Shown here: one piece after another, positions 5,571 through 12,083 of the stretch
Numbering within the stretch: the stretch's first letter is position 1
How the letters are laid out: every line of letters starts with the position of its first letter
Origin: Spirochaetia bacterium
Lineage (GTDB): Bacteria; Spirochaetota; Spirochaetia; Treponematales; Treponemataceae
Length of the DNA: 12,083 nucleotides
Direction of reading: 5' to 3'
Assembly (NCBI GenBank): GCA_900769985.1
Contig: CAAGIS010000223.1
Coordinates: 1-12,083 of the forward strand
Position numbers and translations under genes: made by a program
The notes under the pieces: model-generated
What the model was told of the DNA's origin: nothing
Databases searched by the model: none
The model's input: the letters and a program-made list of their open reading frames with translations, nothing else

Positions 5571-8009
5571 CTAGTAAGCCGTATTTTCAACACCGCCGAT
5601 GTGTCCGGTAATTTTAGTTACTGCCCTACTTGTTAATGCTTCGCCACCAGTATGTGGTTTGGATCCACCCGTAAGGTCTTCAAGCAAATAATTGTCGTAA
5701 CTTACATAGTAAGGACCACCATCGCCAATTTTTGATAAAGTAGGATCATCCCAGGTTGAATCAAGCAGTCTCCAATTCTGTGAGTCTAATGTTCCTACAT
5801 TAACCTCATTCCATCCATGAACCATTGAAGATGAGCTTATATACTTAACTTGGATTCCGCAGTTTCTTAAAAGTGCAGCAGTCAGGTTAGCATATCCTTC
5901 GCATACGCACATTCCGTATTCCATTACCGCAACTGCATCTTGGCGTTTTCTGGAACCGTTAAAACTGTCATAATCATAGAATTTTGATGTAACAATCCAA
6001 TCGTGAATTGCCTTGATTTTTGCATTTGTGTCGGTAAGCCCTGCTGTTAAGTCTGCGGCTTTATTCATTATTGCAATGTCATCGCACTGAATAACATTAG
6101 AAGGGTAAAGGTATGTTCCGTCTTCGTCACGTGCGTTGTTTACAGTGAATGTAACAGATGGATTATTTGTATAACGACTTACACCGGCTACATTATCTCC
6201 GTAATACGTAACCGAACCGTCGTCAGATTTTGTGCCGTCAACGCTACTGTAACTCCAGTTTACATTAGTGGCATCATATACTTTTACTGTGTAAGTACCT
6301 TTTCCCCAACGCAGCCAAATGCGTGTTTCAAGTTCACCTTCGGTAGTAGTCGGATTTCCTCTGTAAACATAAGATTCTTCTTCGCTGTGATTACCGCCGG
6401 AAACAGATACAGAAATGAATTGGTGATTATCCGGATTGTTTACCTTTAGTTTGAGCGGGAAGAATCCGTCTGCATCAAAAACATTTCCAGAAGGATATTG
6501 TACTACAAGTTTTTTATCATCAGCAGAAGGACATTGATTTTCTACACTTCCAGTAGGCTCTGTTGTAATTCCAGAATATATTTTTCCCATATAAACAACA
6601 GGTGAAGTAATGTCTGCAATTACATTTACTTCTGTTTCTGCAGAAATGCCGTCAATCTGCATGCTGAAAGTCTGTTTTCCAGCTGTGCTGAATGTTTTTG
6701 TTTCTGATACAGATTTTCCTTCAATTACGCTGCCGTCTTCGCGTAGGGCATTTGCCGTAAAGATGTATTCCTGTCCAGTTAAAACTGTCTGTAGTCCCTT
6801 GGGAGTGATTTCTACAGTTTTGACTGAATCTAAGGCAATGCTTACTTTATCAAGATAAGATGTTCCATTGTCACAAATCCATTTAAGTTCATATTCCCCT
6901 GCTTCTGGGAGAGCAAATGTGTATGTTTGACGCAATCCTTTTCCTTTCCATTTGCCTTTTTCTTCTCCGTTGATGCTGAATGAAACTGTTTCAAAGAAAA
7001 ATAGATTTGACCCTGTATCAGGATAAAAACTGAATGTTACTGCAGAAGGACCTGAAACATACACTTTTCTGCTTAAAAAACCAAACCTTACTGAACTTGC
7101 ATTTTCGTGTTCATAAACAATTGCCCCTGTTGTTTGTGCAGGCTGACAGTTAACGGTTTCTCCCGGTTCATATCCACCAAAATTCCATACATTGGCAAGT
7201 GTACCTTCAAAATCTTCAATAATGGATTTTGTTTCATTTACAATATTTTTTGAAAGAACCAATCTGGCAGAATAAGAATCGATTGCATTGTCTTTTGCCC
7301 ATATCCCGTAATATGAACCTACCGTTGCATCTGTTACATTAAATTCTGCATCTTTTTCAAAACCGGTAACAATTTCACCAAAAGTACCGTCTTTATTGAA
7401 ACGAATTATCTGAGCACCGTTCAATTCTGATTCAACAACGCAGATTTTTTCTCCTGCTACAGAATTTGAAACTTTGAAGAATTTCATTTCGTTAAGTGAA
7501 AGCGAGCCTTTATTGTTGTCAGCAGACTGAGGAACTGTAAAAAAAGTTCCAGAAGATGGCTGTTCTTCTGAAATTGTAATTTCTATACTGTTTTCACCGC
7601 TTGTAATTACTTTTTTATCAGAATCCAAAAGTTCTATCACAAGTTCACCTTCTTTATATGTTCCTACAGGAGCAGAAAACTTTGCTTTCCATATTTTTCC
7701 AGGAAGACCTATACTTTCTGCATTTTCAACATCGCTAAGATCTTCGTCTTTTATTTCAATAGTATCTTGGTTGCTAAATTTGCTCAGTCTTAATCTGGCA
7801 TATCTTGTCTGCGGTGCAATTACTCTTGAAGTAATTTTATTGTAATCTGGGATGAACATGCTGACAGATACATTACCAATTTTTTCTTCAATTACTACAG
7901 TTTCTTCTTTTTGATGTTCTGTTTGATTATCAGCCTCGATAATACCAGAACATCCCGCTAATAATAATGCTGCCAGAACAGGCAATAATATAAGTTTGAT
8001 TTTTTTCAT
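5571..8009 (-). CDS. Lipoprotein with C-terminal transglutaminase-like domain (812 aa)
   Basis: The signal peptide MKKIKLILLPVLAALLLAGC has a lipobox (LAG-C20), so the protein is lipid-anchored in the cell envelope. Residues about 31-260 hold beta-rich segments. Residues about 263-394 form a jelly-roll-like module (VSGPSAVTFSFYPD ... EYELKWICDNGTSYLDKVSI) of the type repeated in bacterial surface proteins. An Ig-like stretch follows (396-465). The C-terminus is a transglutaminase-like domain (PF01841 type): KIKAIHDWIV (664-673), VCEGYANL with C703, HGWNEV with H731 and LLDSTWDDP with D750, so the Cys-His-Asp triad is complete. Such domains act as cysteine peptidases or amide-forming enzymes; the substrate is unknown. 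AAAGGGG lies upstream of the ATG with long spacing. The start falls 21 bases after the stop of the upstream lipoprotein gene, so the pair is probably one operon. Confidence 0.85.
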   Translation of the reverse strand: MKKIKLILLPVLAALLLAGCSGIIEADNQTEHQKEETVVIEEKIGNVSVSMFIPDYNKITSRVIAPQTRYARLRLSKFSNQDTIEIKDEDLSDVENAESIGLPGKIWKAKFSAPVGTYKEGELVIELLDSDKKVITSGENSIEITISEEQPSSGTFFTVPQSADNNKGSLSLNEMKFFKVSNSVAGEKICVVESELNGAQIIRFNKDGTFGEIVTGFEKDAEFNVTDATVGSYYGIWAKDNAIDSYSARLVLSKNIVNETKSIIEDFEGTLANVWNFGGYEPGETVNCQPAQTTGAIVYEHENASSVRFGFLSRKVYVSGPSAVTFSFYPDTGSNLFFFETVSFSINGEEKGKWKGKGLRQTYTFALPEAGEYELKWICDNGTSYLDKVSIALDSVKTVEITPKGLQTVLTGQEYIFTANALREDGSVIEGKSVSETKTFSTAGKQTFSMQIDGISAETEVNVIADITSPVVYMGKIYSGITTEPTGSVENQCPSADDKKLVVQYPSGNVFDADGFFPLKLKVNNPDNHQFISVSVSGGNHSEEESYVYRGNPTTTEGELETRIWLRWGKGTYTVKVYDATNVNWSYSSVDGTKSDDGSVTYYGDNVAGVSRYTNNPSVTFTVNNARDEDGTYLYPSNVIQCDDIAIMNKAADLTAGLTDTNAKIKAIHDWIVTSKFYDYDSFNGSRKRQDAVAVMEYGMCVCEGYANLTAALLRNCGIQVKYISSSSMVHGWNEVNVGTLDSQNWRLLDSTWDDPTLSKIGDGGPYYVSYDNYLLEDLTGGSKPHTGGEALTSRAVTKITGHIGGVENTAY

Positions 8010-8030
8010 ATATTCTTTTTCCCCTTTCTG

Positions 8031-9992
8031 TTAGTAAATAGTTACATCAAAACTGCCAGAAACATTCTTTACTTCAAAAATTGCCTTGCAGTTTACAGTT
8101 CCTTTAGAAGGAAGGTCGCTTAAATTATGTTTCAAGTTGTAATACATATAGTTTGTATATCCTTTAGATTCAAAATCGAAGTTTTCTCCAGAATATTCCA
8201 AAGAATATTTTGAATCATTTTCAATTTTTAAGGTGCAGACATTGTTTTCCAAAGTACCAAGGGTATTTACATTTACTTTGAAATTTGTATTCCATTTTGT
8301 TGTTTTAAGATTTGTTATTACAAACTTAACGGAAATTTTATTGTCATTTTCTATTACAGGCACAGACATAAGAGAAATATCTTCTGATGAATCATTCACT
8401 CCGACAACAGCTTTAAAATCTGCAAAAGTCACAGTTTTGTCGTTGACCGTATAACGATATCCATATTCTCCTGTAATATTTTCCCAAACACCATCTTTGT
8501 TCCAGTCTGTTTCGATTTCCATCTGACCGTTATAGCGCAATGTTTTTGAAGGATTTGTATACCAGCCGGATTCTTCGTCATAATCCATATCTTCTTTTAG
8601 AATTGCACCTTCTGGAAGAACTGTGATTTCTGCCGTTACAGACACGGTTTCATCTGCATAACCTGCAGTTACGGAAACAGAACCTTCCTTTTTAAATGTA
8701 ATACTTCCGTCTGAAATTTCTGCAATTGATGCATCGGAAACAGTCCAGACTATGTTTTTATCTTCAACTTCTATATCAGGATTCTTTGCCGTAAAAACAA
8801 GATTGTCTGATGTCCAAACTGAATTAGGAGAAGTTATTATTGATTTGAATTCAATTTTGTTTGCTCTTGTAGGTGTTACTGTAAAAATAATGTATCTCCA
8901 GCAGCCTGCAGAGTCTTTGAACATTATTTTTGCTTCTCCAGTGGCGTTTCCTTTTACAATTCCGTTTTCATCAACAGATGCAATTGAATCATTAGAAGAC
9001 TTAAATTCAAAAGTTGAAGGATAATCAGAAATATAGAAAGAAGATTTACTTAATTCTAATTTCAAATTAAAATCATCGCCTTTTGAAACTGTCTGATTGT
9101 TTCCTGCTCTTATATCTTCCCGAACATCATCTCCAAAGCATGGCAATGTTCCGTCAAAAGGTTCTGTTGTTGCAGTAACACTGACACCTTCAGATTCTTT
9201 TGTTTCGTAAGTTTCTGAATCCATATATGAAACAGTAACTTTTACTGTAATTTCTTTACCGTTTTCAGAACGCCATGAAGTATCGCTGATTGTTTTTTTA
9301 CAAATACCGTTTGTATCTGCGTCAATATAATCTGCATATTCTGACAGTTTGACACCGTTTACAGTAAAATAATATCCTGGATAAGATACATTTTCTGGTT
9401 TTGTCCATTGCAATGTAATGGAATCAATTCCTTTTGAAATTACGGAAAGATTTTTTACATCATAAGAAAATTCTGGATTCGGGTCAGGATTGTCTCCGCC
9501 TGTTTCTTTGATTTTATCATAACCATTTTTTGTAAGTATTATTGTTTTTGAAGTTTCAGAAACTGTGTAATCTTCTTTTTCCGTGAGTTTTGTTCCGTAC
9601 TTTGTGTAAAAATCATTCAAACTCTGGAAAGTTTCGATTTCTGTATTTTCATATATCAACTTGAAAGAAGATTCTGGTTCAGGATTGTCTCCGCCTGTTC
9701 CTTTGATTTTATCATAACCATTTTTTGTAAGTATTATTGTTTTTGAAGTTTTAGAAACTGTGTAATCTTCTTTTTCCGTGAGTTTTGTTCCGTACTTTGT
9801 ATAAAAATCATTCAAACTCTGGAAAGTTTCGATTTCTGTTCCTTCATAAATCATTTTATAAGAAGTTTCGACTACAGGTGTATTTCCACCATCATCTGAA
9901 CTTCCGCCAGAATCAGTTGAACAGTTTACCATTATTAGACATAATAGAAGACTGAAAACTGATAACCAAATTCTTCTCAAATAAGATTTCAT
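8031..9992 (-). CDS. Modular surface lipoprotein with duplicated repeat, FN3-like and Big_2-like domains (653 aa)
   Basis: The start at ATG 9992 is preferred over GTG 10004 because GGAGG sits six bases before the ATG and overlaps that GTG. The signal peptide MKSYLRRIWLSVFSLL... ends at a relaxed spirochaete lipobox, MVN-C24, followed by a Ser/Gly/Asp linker. Residues 44-108 and 109-173 are two nearly identical 65-aa units ((K/M)xIYE.TEIETFQSLNDF ... YDKIK..GGDNP) of unknown fold. A fibronectin type III-like domain spans about 175-277 (ITLQWTKPENV). Big_2-like domains lie at about 299-375 (SNDSIASVDENGIVKGNATG) and 377-458 (VWTVSDASIAEISDG). The C-terminal 190 residues (from 463) are beta-rich and unrecognised. 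It is the first gene of the predicted operon. Display on the surface or in the periplasm and a binding or structural role are inferred from domain types only. Confidence 0.82.
   Translation of the reverse strand: MKSYLRRIWLSVFSLLLCLIMVNCSTDSGGSSDDGGNTPVVETSYKMIYEGTEIETFQSLNDFYTKYGTKLTEKEDYTVSKTSKTIILTKNGYDKIKGTGGDNPEPESSFKLIYENTEIETFQSLNDFYTKYGTKLTEKEDYTVSETSKTIILTKNGYDKIKETGGDNPDPNPEFSYDVKNLSVISKGIDSITLQWTKPENVSYPGYYFTVNGVKLSEYADYIDADTNGICKKTISDTSWRSENGKEITVKVTVSYMDSETYETKESEGVSVTATTEPFDGTLPCFGDDVREDIRAGNNQTVSKGDDFNLKLELSKSSFYISDYPSTFEFKSSNDSIASVDENGIVKGNATGEAKIMFKDSAGCWRYIIFTVTPTRANKIEFKSIITSPNSVWTSDNLVFTAKNPDIEVEDKNIVWTVSDASIAEISDGSITFKKEGSVSVTAGYADETVSVTAEITVLPEGAILKEDMDYDEESGWYTNPSKTLRYNGQMEIETDWNKDGVWENITGEYGYRYTVNDKTVTFADFKAVVGVNDSSEDISLMSVPVIENDNKISVKFVITNLKTTKWNTNFKVNVNTLGTLENNVCTLKIENDSKYSLEYSGENFDFESKGYTNYMYYNLKHNLSDLPSKGTVNCKAIFEVKNVSGSFDVTIY
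9481..9860 (-). repeat. 195-bp tandem duplication inside the lipoprotein gene
   Basis: Two copies lie exactly 195 bases apart (9481-9665 and 9676-9860). Over the first 160 or so bases I count only four differences, while the last 30 bases diverge more. The length is a multiple of three, so the frame is kept. This looks like a recent in-frame duplication able to expand or contract. Confidence 0.85.
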
Positions 9993-10043
9993 ATTTTCCT
10001 CCACGTTTACCGTCCGCCGACTGTGATTTTTCTTACTTTCAAA

Positions 10044-10052
10044 ATTATATCA
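10044..10052 (-). promoter_or_regulatory. Extended -10 promoter of the lipoprotein operon
   Basis: Read on the minus strand the site is TGATATAAT, a TGn plus consensus TATAAT. The best upstream hexamer at 16-17 bases is the weak TTACAG/ATTACA, so the extended -10 would carry recognition. Transcription would start near 10037 and give a leader of about 45 bases before ATG 9992. Confidence 0.6.
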
Positions 10053-10197
10053 TCCTGTTTTTTACCTGTAATCAGTGTTAACTCATTTTGTTATGCGTAA
10101 AGTCTGCTGAAACACTTGTGAGTTTTTTCTCTATATTTTCTGCATTTAAAAGTTTGAAATAGTATATATATTGTCAATACTTATTATATAAACAACT

Positions 10198-10404
10198 CTA
10201 AATCCAGATATTATAATAAATTATAAAAAATATAAAATTATAAAAATTTTGTAAATCTTTATTATATAAGGAGTTGTATAATTTATAAAACTTGTAATTT
10301 TTGAACTGATTTTCAATATCTGGTAAAAAACACTGATTAATTAACAAATTTTCCAAAATTAAAATTTCGTCATACGATAATTGAATTTCTGAAAATAAAA
10401 TCAA
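10198..10404 (-). CDS. Doubtful small ORF in very A+T-rich DNA (68 aa)
   Basis: The minus-strand frame starts only with TTG (10404), has no ribosome site and a TAA in frame a little upstream. The first half (IQLSYDEILILENLLINQ, then LPDIENQFKNYKFYKLY) has a plausible amphipathic helix pattern, while the last 20 residues are low-complexity Phe/Tyr/Ile from A+T-rich sequence. It may be a decayed small gene or chance. No family is recognised. Confidence 0.2.
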   Translation of the reverse strand: MILFSEIQLSYDEILILENLLINQCFLPDIENQFKNYKFYKLYNSLYNKDLQNFYNFIFFIIYYNIWI

Positions 10405-10467
10405 ACAGATTTTCTTGCTGGCAAGATTTCGTTTCGTGTCATGTTACGGTTTGTAAACATGCTTTCC

Positions 10468-10533
10468 ATACTTTGTGGAGTGTCAGCTGATACTTTGTGG
10501 AATGTCATTCCATAAATTGTGGAATGATACACG
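10468..10533 (+). repeat. Three iteron-like 22-bp direct repeats
   Basis: Units start at 10468, 10490 and 10512 with an exact 22-base period. The consensus over 18 bases is ATACTTTGTGGAATGTCA; unit 1 has one change and unit 3 has a few. A degenerate fourth unit may precede them at 10446. The second and third units also form an inverted repeat, TCATTCCA (10505-10512) with TGGAATGA (10520-10527). Helical phasing is consistent with a protein bound on one DNA face: an operator or an origin-type iteron set. Confidence 0.6.
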
Positions 10534-10636
10534 GTAATATTCTGGATTTTTATTGATAATTTTTCATACTGTTTCCTGTATAAAAAATTCCCTCTTGAAA
10601 AAAAATCTTAAAACAATTAGTATGTATGAAAACGGC

Positions 10637-10697
10637 AAAGAGGTCGTAGATAAGGTTTTGTGAAATTTCACGAATTTTTTCTACGACCTCTTTTTTT
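10637..10697 (+). terminator. Strong intrinsic terminator with a nested hairpin and no gene before it
   Basis: AAAGAGGTCGTAGA (10637-10650) pairs perfectly over 14 bases with TCTACGACCTCTTT (10680-10693), and a T7 run starts inside the right arm (10691-10697). The loop itself holds the palindrome GTGAAATTTCAC (10660-10671). The T-run fixes the direction as plus strand, but no plus-strand gene lies within several kilobases upstream. A short untranslated RNA ending here is possible; TTGATA (10553-10558) and TATAAA (10579-10584) with a 20-base spacer are a poor promoter candidate. Confidence 0.6.
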
Positions 10698-10721
10698 GTT
10701 TAAATCCGAGAGGGATTGGAA

Positions 10722-10827
10722 GGACCGCTTGCGGTTCCGTAGCGGGATGAAGCTTTGCTTCATTTCGCGGAGGAATGGAGGCGTAATGCCGTAACCCTGA
10801 AAAGCCCGGTACCGCAAGGTACTCGGC
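10722..10827 (+). ncRNA. G+C-rich hairpin island, possible structured RNA or REP-like repeat
   Basis: Four hairpins stand in a row in a region far richer in G+C than its flanks. Stem 1 is 10722-10737. Stem 2 is 10742-10768, with twelve pairs including two adjacent G.U pairs around TTT. Stem 3 is small (10780-10790). Stem 4 is 10804-10827, closed by a GCAA (GNRA) tetraloop with one G.U pair. The G.U pairs hold on the plus strand only. No open frame on either strand looks like protein. I infer a dispersed intergenic repeat or an RNA element; no known RNA family is recognised. Confidence 0.4.
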
Positions 10828-10845
10828 AATATAAAAAATAGAAAA

Positions 10846-10903
10846 CCTAAAATTGATTCACAGCGGTTCATCAATTTTTTAATGGTTTCTTTGATAAGAG
10901 TAT
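10846..10903 (+). repeat. Upstream copy of the 58-bp asnB leader element
   Basis: This copy matches 11050-11107 with an offset of 204 bases and about five to six differences. It contains the terminator-like stem AAAATTGAT (10849-10857) with ATCAATTTT (10870-10878), followed by two more T. Where the downstream copy runs into the ATG of asnB, this copy reads ATC, so it has no start codon. Confidence 0.7.
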
Positions 10904-10977
10904 CTAAGCGGTTTTATACGCTTTCTATATATTAAATTTTTTCAAGGAGGATGGGGAAATCTTAAAAAGTAGATTCT

Positions 10978-11008
10978 AAAAATTGATCCAGGTTTTCGCA
11001 ATTTTTTT
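10978..11008 (+). terminator. Middle terminator-like hairpin of the asnB leader
   Basis: AAAAATTG (10978-10985) pairs with CAATTTTT (10999-11006) with T-rich sequence following to 11008. It is a looser relative of the hairpins at 10849 and 11053. All pairs but two are A.T, so it is weak alone. Between 10904 and 10975 there is an AAGGAGG (10944-10950), but the adjoining frame (ATGGGGAAATCTTAA) has only four codons, so no leader gene is called. Confidence 0.4.
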
Positions 11009-11049
11009 AACGAATCTTCTATTGACCGCAGAACGATTTGGGGTTGAAA

Positions 11050-11107
11050 CCTAAAATTGATTTACAGCGGTTCATCAATTTTTTTACGGTTTCTTCGATA
11101 AGGGTAT
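11050..11107 (+). promoter_or_regulatory. asnB-proximal leader element with terminator-like hairpin
   Basis: AAAATTGAT (11053-11061) and ATCAATTTT (11074-11082) form a 9-bp stem followed by TTT (11083-11085), 21 bases before the asnB ATG. It is the second copy of the element at 10846-10903. The position and serial repetition suggest attenuation or mRNA-level control of asnB, or a trap for upstream read-through. No T-box specifier or antiterminator sequence was seen. Confidence 0.5.
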
Positions 11108-12083
11108 GTGTGGATTTGTAGGTGCATTTGATTTAAATAGCGGTTCAAAACCAATCGCGGAAGGGTTAAAAGAGGAACTTCGGGCGCAGGTTCTGGAGAT
11201 GTCAAAAAAAATTCGTCATCGTGGTCCTGACTGGAGCGGTGTTTATACTGGAGACAATGCAATTTTAAGTCACGAGCGTCTTTCTATTGTAGACCCGCTT
11301 TCTGGAAAACAGCCGCTTGTAAGTGATGACGGAAAAATCATTCTTGCAGCAAACGGCGAAATTTATAACCACAAAGAAATCCGCAAAGAGTTTGAAGGAA
11401 AATATAATTTTCAGACAGGTTCAGACTGTGAAGCAATTATTCCGCTTTATAAGCAATATCGTACGAGCGGCGATTTTACGCAGATGATAGAAAAACTGAG
11501 CGGCATTTTTGCGTTTGCACTTTACGACAGCGAAAACGATGTTTATCTTATCTCTCGTGATGAAATTGGTGTAATTCCGCTTTATCAGGGTTGGGACAAA
11601 GCCGGACGTTATTATGTTGCTTCGGAATTAAAAGCACTTGAAGGCGAGTGTCAGACAATCGAAGAATTTCCGAACGGACATTATTTTTATTCAAAAGACC
11701 AAAAATCTGTGCGCTGGTATAAACGCGACTGGGAAAGTTTTGATTCAGTAAAAAACAATCCTCGTGCAACAGACGACAAAGGCGAAGTTATTAATCCTGG
11801 CGTAATAGAAAAAGTGCGAAACGGACTTGAAAACGCAGTAAAACAGCAGTTGATGAGCGATGTTCCGTACGGAGTTCTTTTAAGCGGCGGACTTGATTCT
11901 TCGATTATTGCAGCAATTACACAGAAGTTTTCTAAAAAGCGAATTGAAAGCGATTCAAAAGAATCAGCATGGTGGCCGCAGCTTCACAGTTTTGCAGTCG
12001 GACTAGAAGGAAGCCCAGACCTTGTAGCAGCACAAAAAGCCGCAGATTACATCGGAACAGTTCATCACGAAGTTCACTTTACA
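11106..12083 (+). CDS. asnB: Asparagine synthetase B, glutamine-hydrolysing (5' part, 326 codons)
   Basis: This cytoplasmic enzyme converts aspartate, glutamine and ATP to asparagine, glutamate, AMP and PPi. MCGFVGAF begins the class II glutamine amidotransferase domain, with Cys2 becoming the N-terminal nucleophile after Met removal, which fixes ATG 11106 as the start. Further glutaminase motifs are RHRGPD (37-42), RLSIVD (58-63), NGEIYN (83-88) and GSD (105-107). The synthetase domain begins with GVLLSGGLDSS, where SGGLDSS (260-266) is the PPi loop. The variants SRDEIGVIPLY (150-160) and AWWPQLHSFAVGL (288-300) are close to E. coli AsnB, a protein of about 554 aa, so roughly 230 residues lie beyond the window. 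There is no well-spaced ribosome site; AAGGG sits one base before ATG. The duplicated hairpin leader directly precedes it. Confidence 0.95.
   Translation, partial: MCGFVGAFDLNSGSKPIAEGLKEELRAQVLEMSKKIRHRGPDWSGVYTGDNAILSHERLSIVDPLSGKQPLVSDDGKIILAANGEIYNHKEIRKEFEGKYNFQTGSDCEAIIPLYKQYRTSGDFTQMIEKLSGIFAFALYDSENDVYLISRDEIGVIPLYQGWDKAGRYYVASELKALEGECQTIEEFPNGHYFYSKDQKSVRWYKRDWESFDSVKNNPRATDDKGEVINPGVIEKVRNGLENAVKQQLMSDVPYGVLLSGGLDSSIIAAITQKFSKKRIESDSKESAWWPQLHSFAVGLEGSPDLVAAQKAADYIGTVHHEVHFT

Noticed and set aside
6610..6858. Plus-strand frames inside the lipoprotein genes (also 8233-8454 and 8752-9024)
   Set aside because: Antisense shadows of long minus-strand genes with signal peptides and domains.
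10668..10874. Minus-strand frame of 68 codons over the hairpin island
   Set aside because: It runs through perfect hairpins and a terminator stem and has no ribosome site; its basic protein is an artefact of the repeat.
10846..11105. T-box riboswitch before asnB
   Set aside because: No T-box antiterminator sequence (AGGGUGGNACCGCG) and no specifier loop could be found.
1..12083. tRNA or rRNA genes
   Set aside because: No cloverleaf with a TTCGANTC arm and no rRNA-like stretch was seen on either strand.

Overview
The window looks like a spirochaete chromosome, most likely a host-associated Treponema. It is A+T-rich. It has spirochaete-type lipoproteins with relaxed lipoboxes, two intact AAA ATPases of the DUF4143 class plus a broken third, and wide gaps full of hairpins. 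The genus is an inference from protein style and was not checked by search. Gene density is low and several genes are decaying, so this reads as an accessory or rearranging region that ends at a housekeeping gene, asnB.

Left part (1-1765): the C-terminus of a WYL-domain regulator is followed by a small membrane-anchored protein whose two halves lie in different frames, joined at the heptamer T TTT TTA. Next come an intact-looking promoter and ribosome site in front of a 19-codon stub, an ISAs1-type transposase relic on the minus strand, and the C-terminal relic of a DUF4143 ATPase.

ATPase part (1766-4969): two intact AAA+/DUF4143 ATPases (375 and 440 aa) lie on the plus strand. A 750-bp gap separates them. 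It holds a dense chain of overlapping hairpins (2951-3236), a pseudogene broken by two poly-A frameshifts and a stop (3272-3595), and a three-copy 33-bp tandem repeat. That repeat runs into a consensus-like promoter placed so that the second ATPase mRNA would be leaderless. The repeat core (AAAGTCCG..CTGAAA) also occurs just upstream of the ATPase relic at 1154.

Minus-strand block (5073-9992): a predicted two-gene operon is read right to left from an extended -10 promoter at 10044-10052. It makes a modular lipoprotein (a 65-aa duplicated repeat, an FN3-like domain, Big_2-like domains) and then an 812-aa lipoprotein with a C-terminal transglutaminase-type Cys-His-Asp domain. A terminator follows, then a well-started 58-aa ORF and a 71-aa ORF. 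Both large proteins are probably anchored in the cell envelope and exposed; a shared surface role is inferred from the operon and domain types.

Right part (10005-12083): a 1.1-kb noncoding region carries three 22-bp-period iteron-like repeats, a strong terminator with no gene in front of it, a G+C-rich island of four hairpins with G.U pairs and a GNRA loop, and three serial terminator-like hairpins. Two of those three belong to a 58-bp duplication whose second copy ends within the asnB start codon. The 5' 326 codons of asnB (glutamine-hydrolysing asparagine synthetase) close the window.
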